Source: Taibaiella sp.
GTDB taxonomy: Bacteria; Bacteroidota; Bacteroidia; Chitinophagales; Chitinophagaceae
Length of the DNA stretch: 64,000 nucleotides
Direction of reading: 5' to 3'
Assembly: GCA_016786705.1 (NCBI GenBank)
Contig: JAEUVV010000006.1
Coordinates: 310,001-374,000, forward strand
Shown: piece after piece, positions 54,281-63,400 of the stretch
How the letters are laid out: each line of letters starts with the position of its first letter
How positions within the stretch are numbered: position 1 is the first letter of the stretch
Translations under genes and position numbers: made by a program
Notes under the pieces: generated by a model
What the model was told of the DNA's origin: nothing
Seen by the model: only the letters and a program-made list of their open reading frames with translations
Databases searched by the model: none

Positions 54281-54973
54281 TTATTTTTTCTTAGTACAAT
54301 AGGCAATGTACTCACAGTCATAGGGTCTGTGGCATTGCTCCCCCATAGCCACTGCCGGCTCTTCGGCCTGGATCAGGCTTGCTAAAAGCCTGGGTATCAG
54401 TTCTTCAAAACGGCTTAGCTCTGTTTCCAGCTCTTCGGCCATGTCTTTTATGAGGAAGCCATCCTCCCCGTCATTCAATACCAGGTAAAAATGAGCTAAA
54501 CCCGGCCGGGCGTTTTTGATCACATAATACTGGATAGCCATATCCCTTATAAATGCCTCTTTCACCGCTGTCCCGTTCTTCACCTCATAGACATCAAAAC
54601 TACCATCCTCATGCAGCCGGCAAACATCGGTCATGATTAAGGTCTGCCGGTACAAAAAACAGGCCTCGAATAAAGTGGCCGCCTGTTTTTGTTCAAAAAC
54701 AGCTTTGGTAAATGAGGAGCCGATAGCATAAATATCTTTCCCCAGGATATGATCTACAGCTAATCCACCAGGAAAAGTTTCCTTAAACGTAGCTTCAAAG
54801 CTTTTACCGGAGGCAAACTTTTGCAGGGTAAGCGCATCATGCGGGGTCTTTTCTTTCGGCTTATGCTTGAGCAGGTATAGATAGCGCTCACATTGCATGC
54901 CTTTGATCACGGTCGTTTTTGATAATTTAAAAAACTCCGGCATTAGGGAACGCAGATGAATATTCGAGGACAT
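54281..54973 (-). CDS. Cas4-like 4Fe-4S PD-(D/E)XK nuclease, stand-alone
   Basis: 230 residues (an ATG at 54943 is also possible). The nuclease core has Asp116 (IMTDVCRLH) and Glu130-x-Lys132 (VYEVKNG). Cysteines 28 (GMQCERY) and 214/220/226 (QCHRPYDCEYIAYC) can hold an iron-sulphur cluster as in Cas4/AddB nucleases. The N-terminal part resembles DUF2779 proteins, but their C-terminal domain is absent. No Cas genes or CRISPR repeats nearby. Function unknown; DNA repair or a defence role is possible. Confidence 0.75.
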   Translation of the reverse strand: MSSNIHLRSLMPEFFKLSKTTVIKGMQCERYLYLLKHKPKEKTPHDALTLQKFASGKSFEATFKETFPGGLAVDHILGKDIYAIGSSFTKAVFEQKQAATLFEACFLYRQTLIMTDVCRLHEDGSFDVYEVKNGTAVKEAFIRDMAIQYYVIKNARPGLAHFYLVLNDGEDGFLIKDMAEELETELSRFEELIPRLLASLIQAEEPAVAMGEQCHRPYDCEYIAYCTKKK

Positions 54974-55029
54974 GTAGCTGAAAAAGATTTACTTTTATGG
55001 AATGCTGCACAAACAGCGTTTAACTAAAA

Positions 55030-55710
55030 ATGAAGCAGACCACCTTTGCAAATATAATTGCTTTTTTACTGCTGGGCGCTATGGGCGCCTGCAGCAATAC
55101 CGCAGAATCACAATCGGCGGTATCCGGGAAGGAACAACAGGTAACGGCACAGGCGAACACAGCATCACAAACGAGAAACTTGCCCGAAGCTGGGAGCTTC
55201 GGGGAAAAATTAGCGCAGGCGGCCGTATCCATAGTAGACCCTACAGTACGGTATACCCCCGACTATGTAGTCTTGAGTTATCCCGGCGGTGATGTTCCAC
55301 CCGGCACAGGTGTTTGTACCGATGTGGTGATTCGAAGTCTTCGCAAACTGGACATTGACCTGCAAAAAGAAGTACATGAGGATATGAAGAAAAACTTTTC
55401 TTTATACCCCAAAACATGGGGCCTTAAATCGGCCGATAAAAATATAGATCACAGGCGGGTCCCCAACCTCATGAAATACTTTGAGCGTAAAGGATATAGC
55501 CAGCCTGTAACCCGGGAAGGCCAGGATTACCTGCCCGGCGATATCGTGACCTGGGTATTGAGCAATGGCATGACCCATATAGGAGTCGTGAGTAATAATG
55601 CCAATCACGATAAAAGCCACTATAAGATCGTGCACAACATCGGCGGCGGCCAGGTTGAAGAAGATGTATTATTTGATTACAAAATCACCGGGCATTACCG
55701 GGTTAAGTAA
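55030..55710 (+). CDS. DUF1287 family lipoprotein, NlpC/P60-like hydrolase candidate
   Basis: 226 residues. Lipobox GAMGAC (Cys ~21). The DUF1287 region has VRYTPDYVVLSYPGGDVPPG, the probable catalytic Cys in GVCTDVVIRSL, His in MTHIGVVSN and an NIGGG motif. The family may cut a peptidoglycan or cell-wall peptide. Its 3' end is one base from the convergent next gene. Confidence 0.85.
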   Translation: MKQTTFANIIAFLLLGAMGACSNTAESQSAVSGKEQQVTAQANTASQTRNLPEAGSFGEKLAQAAVSIVDPTVRYTPDYVVLSYPGGDVPPGTGVCTDVVIRSLRKLDIDLQKEVHEDMKKNFSLYPKTWGLKSADKNIDHRRVPNLMKYFERKGYSQPVTREGQDYLPGDIVTWVLSNGMTHIGVVSNNANHDKSHYKIVHNIGGGQVEEDVLFDYKITGHYRVK

Positions 55711-55711
55711 A

Positions 55712-56557
55712 TTACTTATCTATATCTTTCAGAATTTTGTTCATCATTTCTTTAGGCAATATTAATAGCTTTCGATTTTCTACATTCCAAATATTAAAAT
55801 ATTTTTTCGAGATTACGTAATGTTGCTTCCAGCCTGCTATATCCCCATATAACATCAAGGTACAAATATCTGTTGCAGTCATAAAATCTCCGGTTTCAGG
55901 ATTATGGTTATGTGCACTTATTGTAGTTACTACGCCTTCTTCATATTCCACAGGAATAATATTTTGGTGTAATTGTTTAGCAGATTTAAATACATTTTTT
56001 TCATCAAAATTTAATAAGTAATCATTACCGAAAATAACAACACCAGGATTCTTTGGCCCAGTTAAAATATATACTTTTCTTTCTTTTCCCTGAATAACAG
56101 GAATAATATTAGGATTAGTATTATTAAAATAATGCATTTCAAATGCCTCTGTCTCTATGGCATGAATTGCGGCTTTTCTCAACTCAAAAATATCCTGTTC
56201 CGTCGAAGTCAATGCCCTACCAGACATAATCACTTTTGCCTGCTGAAGATCAAAATCTTTATTGAAAATAATGGTCCCAATCACCTCGGGAATTGAGGTT
56301 TTGGAAATAAAAATACATTTAGGCGTATCCTGGTCTATATAAGAAAAATAGCCCCCGATATTATCACTGTATGTATATTTCTCCATGAATAAATCAGTCC
56401 CGTGCCAGGATGCCTGCTCCAAACAATACAACATTTTACCCTCCGCCTCAATTTCGACCGCTATTTTAACCAAATCCTTTTTTGCAAAAGTTCCGGAACT
56501 CAACAACAAACAGGTTAACAATACAAGGCTGCGGAAAGCACTAATAATTCTTTTCAT
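55712..56557 (-). CDS. Exported A+T-rich protein with JAMM-like motif
   Basis: 281 residues with a signal peptide (~1-25). The central/C-terminal part contains SAHNHNPETGDFMTATDI: His216, His218 and Asp230 resemble the H-x-H-x7-S-x2-D metal site of JAB/MPN/RadC proteins, with eight rather than seven spacer residues and Thr for Ser. The following HYVISKKYFNIW resembles the strand after it. A catalytic Glu is not assigned. G+C falls to about 18% in one counted line. Function unknown; metallo-isopeptidase-like activity is inference. Confidence 0.65.
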   Translation of the reverse strand: MKRIISAFRSLVLLTCLLLSSGTFAKKDLVKIAVEIEAEGKMLYCLEQASWHGTDLFMEKYTYSDNIGGYFSYIDQDTPKCIFISKTSIPEVIGTIIFNKDFDLQQAKVIMSGRALTSTEQDIFELRKAAIHAIETEAFEMHYFNNTNPNIIPVIQGKERKVYILTGPKNPGVVIFGNDYLLNFDEKNVFKSAKQLHQNIIPVEYEEGVVTTISAHNHNPETGDFMTATDICTLMLYGDIAGWKQHYVISKKYFNIWNVENRKLLILPKEMMNKILKDIDK

Positions 56558-56744
56558 TTAAACTAATTAAGGTTTTGGTTCAATAATAATGAAATCCACT
56601 TATACAGCCAAAGGTTCCTTATTCATTTTAATTTTAAAGCTTGCTGCAGCTGCTGTGTTTCTTCACCAAAATGAGCAAATTGTAAACTTTCCGCCCTTTC
56701 CATAAAATAGTGTCGTTTTATTATAAAAAACCTGACACATAGTT

Positions 56745-56752
56745 TATATTTG
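56745..56752 (+). promoter_or_regulatory. -7 box of the reprolysin-type gene
   Basis: TATATTTG, 21 bases before the ATG at 56773; no -33 TTG at the usual spacing. Confidence 0.45.
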
Positions 56753-56772
56753 TTAACAAACAGTTGACAAAT

Positions 56773-59700
56773 ATGAATCGACTATACAAACTCTGCCTCG
56801 GTGCCCTGGTTATATTGAGTACACAACCTTTGTTGGCGCAATCACAGTTTTTCAATCCCTTAAAGGAGTTTAAACCTGCAGAAAACCAGAAAGTTTTACA
56901 GGCTGCCTTTAATAAATTCAACAGCTTTAAGCTGTTTGAGCAGGATGTACAACAGGTTCTGGCCTCAAAAGAGGCACTGAATAATATTTCTATTCCTTTG
57001 CCCGATGGCAGGATCATTGATTTTAAAACCAGGAACAGTGGCCTGCTTTCCGATGAATTTCAAAAAGCTAATCCCGACCTTAAGGCACTCAAAGGAATTT
57101 CAGCGGACGGGGCATTTACGATCCGGTTTACCCTGAGCCCGATGGGCTTTATGGGTAAAATCCGGGAAACCGCCAGCGGCAAAACCTGGTATTTTGAACC
57201 TTTGGACCCCAGACAACCTGAGGTGCTTGTGGCTTATTACAGCAAAGATATTAAGCTGACAGCTGATAATATACCCTTATGTCTTACAGAAGATGAACCG
57301 CATCTTGAAGGTACCGTTCCCCCTGTACCTGGCCAGCGCTTTTTTGCTACTTATGGCGACTGCCTGGTACGTACCTATCGCATGGCGGTAACCACAACCG
57401 GGGAGTATACGGTCGGGGCAGGAGGCCAGGCAAATGCCACTATACGGCTTACCAACTCCGTAAATAATGTGAGCGAGATCTTTGAAAGAGATGTAACTGT
57501 AAGGTTCCAGCTGGTGACCAATAACGCGCTCATTTACACCGACCCTTCCACAGACCCTTTTGCTGCAGGTCTTAACGGCACGGCAACTTTGACAGAAGCG
57601 ATTAATGTATTTAACAGTAACCCGGGTACCGGTGCATTCGACGTAGGCATAGTATTTGGCGAGGGCGCCGGCTGGGGCGGTGGTATCGCTTACCTGAACG
57701 GTGTCTGTAACAACAGCATAAAAGGCGGCTCCGCTGCCGGGCTCAGCACGGGCTCTACAGGTTATGGCTTTGATAATGTAGTAGCACATGAAATAGGTCA
57801 CCAGTTTGGCGCCACCCATACCATGTCTGCCAATACGGGGCAATGCGGTAGTAACTATACCGCAGCCAGCTCCTGGGAAACCGGTGGTGGCTCTTCCCTG
57901 ATGGCTTATGCCGGAGTATGTACCGGGCTGGCTTATCAAAATGCTTCCGATGATTATTTCCATGCCGGCAATATCGGCCAGATCATCACCAAACTGGCGA
58001 CGGCTACCTGCTCCTCCAATAGTGCCAGCGGGAACGCCAGCCCCGTAACCAGCACGGCAGGCAATACTTTTAATATCCCGCATAGCACTCCCTTTAAACT
58101 GAGTGTAACTGCTACCGACGGAACAGATGTATTGACTTACGCCTTTGACCAGATGGACCCGTACGGCGGCAGTGGTATCAGCACTTTGCCCAGTCCTACC
58201 GCTACCTCAGGGCCTTTATTCCGCTCTATGTATCCAGCTACAGCCAATACGCGTTATTTTCCTTCTTTAGGAGTATTAACCGGGACCAGTAACGGTAACT
58301 TCGAAGTTTTACCTACGGTAGCCCGCACGATGAATTTCAGGGCTGTAGTAAGAGATAACAGGGATGAAGCGGGCTGTGTAGCCCAGGAAAACTTTGTTGT
58401 TAACACCCAGAATTGCGGGGCTTTCGCATTTACTAACCTGAATACCGCTACCTCGCTTACTGCTAATGGAACCAATACAGTTACACTAAACTGGAATACC
58501 GCGGCAGCCTGTGTGCCTACAGCCAATATCCGGATCCTGTTTTCAACAGATGGCGGTAAAACATTTCCCCACATCATCAGCAACAGCACCGCCAATGATG
58601 GTACAGAAACCATCCTGGTGCCCAACCTGCCTACCTGCGACGGTCGCTTTATGATCGAAGCTTTAGGTAATATTTATTTCAACATCAACAGGGCAAAAAT
58701 TGACATCAGCTCGGGCTGCCTCGCCAACGGTACCACATTTGCGCCGGATAATGCGATCAGTGAACCTACCAACAGCCAGAACCTCGACCTGAGTCTTAAC
58801 CCGGCTTTCGGTGCCGGCACAGTCGCCATTCCGGTAAGCGGCCAGATCCTGGCTTCCGATATTGACGACAATCTTACACTACCTGATAATACTATGAGTT
58901 CCTGCACTGATTTCAGCAATGCTATCAAGTATAAGACGATCACTGTTTATCCTTCTCATACGGGTAACTATACCTTTAACGATCCGGGCAATAGTACGGT
59001 AATTAAAGTTTATTCCGGAGATTATAATCCAGTCAATAAGTGTAGCGGAATCCTGGGTTCCTTTTACACCTATACAGGTGGAAGTTTAGGTGGCGGCCCT
59101 TTCACCATCACAATGTGCAAAGACCAAAAATATACATTATTGCTTTCTACATTTAGCCCTACAACTTACCCGGTTACCTATAATATGAATGTGAACGTAC
59201 CGGCCGGTGCTACTTTCAATACCGGTATTGCCAACCCCGGCCTGAACTATTTCTACGTAATCGTCAATAATACCGGGAACCTGGTCCATAAGATCGTTAC
59301 CGATCCGGATATGCGTTCCGCTATTGATTACCCTGTGGGCAGCTATACGGTTTATGGATTGTCTACTTCAAGCACGCTGGCCGGCCTGGGCGCTTATGAA
59401 AACGGCAGCTTTACTGCATTACAAACTGCCTGCCTGAATCAAACCGGCGGTCTATGCGCCCAGCTTTCCGCTAATAGTAAATCTGTAACCATCACCACGC
59501 CTACCCCTACACATTTATTGTCTTTCGAGGCCCGTAAAACGGCTAAAAATACAGCCTTACTGAGCTGGAAGGCTATAGAAGATCATGATGCCGGCCAGTA
59601 CATCCTGGAGCGGAGTGAAGATGGCAGGCAATTCGGGCCGATCTCAAGCACCGCTTTTCTTGCATTCAACAAACTGGCAGAAAATAGCTATGAGGTAGAA

Positions 59701-60069
59701 GACCTGCAATTTGCCGCATTAAATGTAAAACAGGTTTTCTACCGTTTAAGGATTGCTTCTTATGACGGGTCAAACCAGTTATCGGATGTCCGCATGCTGA
59801 CTAACCAGCAGGTAAACAATTTTGAGGTGACAATTCATCCTAACCCCGTTGGTAATGCAATGCTGCATGTGGACCTGGGCAATTCAGAAAATGGTACGTA
59901 CCAGCTGCAGCTTTTTGATATTTTAGGAAAAACCATCCTGAGCAGACAGGTAACGAAAAATGCGGCTAACAGCAACTTTAAGCTGGACCTGCAACAGGAA
60001 GCTGCCGGGATTTATTATTTAAAAGTATCCGGTAAGGATAAGGTAAAGACCTTTAAATTGCTTAGATAA
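56773..60069 (+). CDS. T9SS-exported reprolysin-type metalloprotease
   Basis: 1098 residues from the ATG at 56773; a TTG at 56764 is less likely. Signal peptide to ~21. A propeptide-like N-terminal region precedes the metzincin zinc site HEIGHQFGATH (~339-349) and the Met-turn SSLMAYAG. Ig/fibronectin-like and CUB/pre-peptidase-C-like beta modules follow. The last ~80 residues form a T9SS type A sorting domain (HPNPVGN...GIYYLKV...KTFKLLR). A secreted protein- or peptide-degrading enzyme, complete. Confidence 0.92.
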   Translation: MNRLYKLCLGALVILSTQPLLAQSQFFNPLKEFKPAENQKVLQAAFNKFNSFKLFEQDVQQVLASKEALNNISIPLPDGRIIDFKTRNSGLLSDEFQKANPDLKALKGISADGAFTIRFTLSPMGFMGKIRETASGKTWYFEPLDPRQPEVLVAYYSKDIKLTADNIPLCLTEDEPHLEGTVPPVPGQRFFATYGDCLVRTYRMAVTTTGEYTVGAGGQANATIRLTNSVNNVSEIFERDVTVRFQLVTNNALIYTDPSTDPFAAGLNGTATLTEAINVFNSNPGTGAFDVGIVFGEGAGWGGGIAYLNGVCNNSIKGGSAAGLSTGSTGYGFDNVVAHEIGHQFGATHTMSANTGQCGSNYTAASSWETGGGSSLMAYAGVCTGLAYQNASDDYFHAGNIGQIITKLATATCSSNSASGNASPVTSTAGNTFNIPHSTPFKLSVTATDGTDVLTYAFDQMDPYGGSGISTLPSPTATSGPLFRSMYPATANTRYFPSLGVLTGTSNGNFEVLPTVARTMNFRAVVRDNRDEAGCVAQENFVVNTQNCGAFAFTNLNTATSLTANGTNTVTLNWNTAAACVPTANIRILFSTDGGKTFPHIISNSTANDGTETILVPNLPTCDGRFMIEALGNIYFNINRAKIDISSGCLANGTTFAPDNAISEPTNSQNLDLSLNPAFGAGTVAIPVSGQILASDIDDNLTLPDNTMSSCTDFSNAIKYKTITVYPSHTGNYTFNDPGNSTVIKVYSGDYNPVNKCSGILGSFYTYTGGSLGGGPFTITMCKDQKYTLLLSTFSPTTYPVTYNMNVNVPAGATFNTGIANPGLNYFYVIVNNTGNLVHKIVTDPDMRSAIDYPVGSYTVYGLSTSSTLAGLGAYENGSFTALQTACLNQTGGLCAQLSANSKSVTITTPTPTHLLSFEARKTAKNTALLSWKAIEDHDAGQYILERSEDGRQFGPISSTAFLAFNKLAENSYEVEDLQFAALNVKQVFYRLRIASYDGSNQLSDVRMLTNQQVNNFEVTIHPNPVGNAMLHVDLGNSENGTYQLQLFDILGKTILSRQVTKNAANSNFKLDLQQEAAGIYYLKVSGKDKVKTFKLLR

Positions 60070-60093
60070 ATAATTCTAAAGATTGAATACCAG

Positions 60094-60123
60094 GGGGCTG
60101 TCCACAATATAGAGGGCAGTCCC
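60094..60123 (+). terminator. Terminator of the metalloprotease gene
   Basis: GGGGCTGTCC pairs with GGCAGTCCC (one G-U pair and one bulge) and is followed by TTATTGTTTTT. Confidence 0.65.
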
Positions 60124-60132
60124 TTATTGTTT

Positions 60133-60318
60133 TTATCTTTTCACACTTGTACTCTTTCCCACAGCAGTGGTTTTGACCTGTTCAATACTCAGACAAATCA
60201 TTTGCTTTTCCAGATATCGCATTTCCTTTTTCACATTTTTATACTTACAGCCGGGCGCTCCATTGAGCTGCCCTATCCGGCACAAGTATAGTAGAAGTTC
60301 AATTGAAAACTCAAGTTG
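60133..60318 (-). pseudogene. Possible minus-strand coding remnant
   Basis: A 61-codon open frame with no good start reads, in part, CRIGQLNGAPGCKYKNVKKE and RYLEKQMICLSIEQ before a stop at 60133. The charge pattern is protein-like. No family named; it may be the tail of a lost gene. The rest of the 400-base gap holds the terminator and the next promoter. Confidence 0.25.
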
Positions 60319-60457
60319 TTACACATAAAATAAATCTACATGAAAAATTCCTAACTTTATTTGTATAACATCAATAAAACAAACAAAATTAATCCATGTT
60401 TAACATCTTATTAAGTAAACTTATCCTGCAAAAAAATAAATACACATTAAAAAAATC

Positions 60458-60465
60458 TACGTTTG
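60458..60465 (+). promoter_or_regulatory. -7 box of the beta-helix surface protein
   Basis: TACGTTTG fits TAnnTTTG 23 bases before the ATG at 60488; no clear -33. Confidence 0.45.
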
Positions 60466-60487
60466 CAACATATAAAAATATATACAA

Positions 60488-63400
60488 ATGAAACAAATTT
60501 TACCTTACGATCCCCAAAAAGTACTTAATCCTGAGTCATTCAGAAATTTTTTCAGCTTGCCATATCACATGCAGCAAAAAAAATCTTTTAAGGCTTTTCC
60601 TAAATTGCGGCAACACCTATATGGCGCATTGCTTACATTAGCAGGTACATTATTACTATCAACAACTGCGGTGGCAGCTACATTTACCGTTACCAATACC
60701 GGTGATAACGGCGGCACAAACCCTGCGGCAAATGCGGGTACCGGTACCTTGCGCCAGGCCATCGTTGATGCCAATGCCAGTGCGGGAACTGACATTATAA
60801 CTTTTAACATTGCCGGAGGTGTGAGCGTGAAGACCATAGTGCTCTCTGCCTTTTTACCTATTATTGCTGATCCTGTTTCTATACAGGGCTATTCGCAGCC
60901 CGGAGCCGCTCAGGGGCCTATTGGTAGCCGTACGATTATGATACAGATCAATTGCAATGACGTAACCAGCTTGCCTGCAGACCGTACGGGATTTGGAGAT
61001 GGTATTATACGGTTTAACAATAATGCTGATGGTAGCTCCCTAAGCGGTATTTCTATTTATAATACTTCCGAAAGTACTCCTGTACAGATACAGCAGCAGG
61101 CCGGCAACGTTCACATATGGGGCAACTACATTGGCGTGTTAGCCAGTGGAGCAAGCCCGGCAAGTGCAGACTATGTGACTAATGATAATATCCTGATCGG
61201 TAACTACCAGGGAACGGGAGCCGCTGTCATTACCAATGTCACCATTGGTACCAATGGTGATGGCAACAATGATGCCAATGAAGGTAATGTCATATCCCGA
61301 GCATCCCATGCTACTAATGGAGGAAGTGGAATACAGGTAGGAGTATCCGGACATAGCTATACCTATTCCAACTTGAGAATATCCGGTAACTATATTGGCA
61401 TTGAAGCAGATGGTATTACTGCTGCACCTAATGGCATACTTACTACCGGTACCGTTCCTATCGCAGGTAATTCAGGTATAACACTTGTTGCGCCATTCAA
61501 TAGTACTGCAGCCATGTCCTTCGTTGGTACCAATGGGGATGGCACTTCAGACGACTTGGAAAGAAACGTCATTTCCGGGAATTTTGGTAATGGCTTAGAT
61601 ATTACGGATGCTAACTCTATTACGGTGGCTGGCAATTATATAGGTACGGATAAAAACGGTATTGCAGCCCTGCCCAATGGATTAAGCTCTGCCACTTCAG
61701 GACTGGCTTTTTCCGGTATATTAGTGATCAATAGTTCCAATATTATAATAGGTTTTAATGATGCAACAATGGCTGCCGCTGTCGCTGCTAACGCCCGGAA
61801 TATTATATCCGGTAACACAACAGACGGTGTTACTTATTTAAATTGCTCCGGTACGGGCAACAAGGTTTCAGGAAACTATATCGGTACAACCGTTACCGGC
61901 CTTGCACCCCTGCCCAATGGCAGCTCAACGGTGGATCCAGCTACCGGTAACCGTACCAATGCTGTTGAGATCAGTGGTTCCTCAAACGTATTAATAGGTA
62001 CCGATGCGGACGGAGATGATGATGTATCGGAAAGAAATGTACTGGCCGCTACTACTAACGGTTATGGTCTTAATATAAGAAATACGTCGCCAAATAATAT
62101 TGTGGCAGGCAATTATATTGGTGTGGGCGCTGATGGTACTACTGCATTGGGTAATGCTCGCGGAGGTATAGCTATTAAAGATAATGGCTCCAGCAATAAC
62201 CGTATCGGCTCTAATGATGATGGTACCAATGATGCCATTGAAGCGAATATTATTGCCAATAATGGTACCAATAGCGGAACCGCCTTGTTTCGTTCCGGTA
62301 TTACTGTTTTAAATAATACTACGGGTAACCGGTTTTCAAGAAATGTATATTATAGTAACAAAGGACTGCCTATTGATCTTTCAGACAATGCCGTAACCCT
62401 CAATGACGGATCAACAACGAACAATAATCCTAACCTGCTGCTGGACTATCCTGTTATTACCAGCCATTCATTGAGTGGCAGCACAATGACCGTTAGTGGT
62501 TATGTAAGTACCTGCAATGGCAGCGAGCCCGTTGCCGGCGGCAGTATAGCCGGTACCAAAATCATTCAGTTCTATAAAATGGCTGATGACGGGGATCAGA
62601 ACGGCGCGCTGACCAATGGCTCCTGTACACGCAGTGTAGCTCATGGAGAAGGAGTACAGTACCTGGGTAGCATAACAGGGGTTACCAATACTTTTACTAA
62701 CCAAACCTTCAGCCTGGTATCTGGTGCAACTTTCGGGGCCGGCGATAGGCTTACCGCCATTACTATAGATGCCAGCGGCAACACATCTGAATTCGGAGTA
62801 CTGGCTATTCTTAGTATTAGTGGTAATGTATTTAATGACGCAAATGGCCTTAATGATTTACCAACAGCTATTATTAATGGTACAGGAACTAATGCCGGCG
62901 GTTTAAATGCTATTTTGTATGACAATACTACCGGGCAGGTAGTCGGGGTAAGTACTGTAAGCGCTGGCGGCACTTATAGTTTTGACAATGTTGTTTCCGG
63001 CAATAATTACACTCTCTATATAACAACCGCTACAGCTACTGTAGGACAAACTGCCGTACCTGCCGTTACCTTACCTGCCGGATGGGTGAGTACAGGTGAG
63101 CAGAACTGTGTCGCTACCGCAGGTTGTACCGGAAGTGATGGTACCCCTAATGGTATTCTTCCTTTGAATAACGTCAGTCGTAATATCACTCAAGCTAATT
63201 TTGGTATAGAGCGCGTACCTGATACACAAAATAAAACGCAGACCATAGCCTATCCTACCGGCGGTATCATTCCACAAGGAGAGGTATCCACAGATGGTAC
63301 CGGTACCGACCCTGAAGATGGGGTACTTACCGGAAGTACAGGCAGCCTTGCTATTACCCAATTACCGGCTAATGCTACTATGCTCTACAATGGCAATCCG

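Noticed and set aside
54281..54973. CRISPR-associated Cas4
   Set aside because: No repeats or other cas genes nearby, so the name Cas4 is used only for the fold.
57277..58083. 268-codon open frame on the minus strand
   Set aside because: A shadow of the metalloprotease gene; the metzincin motif is on the plus strand.
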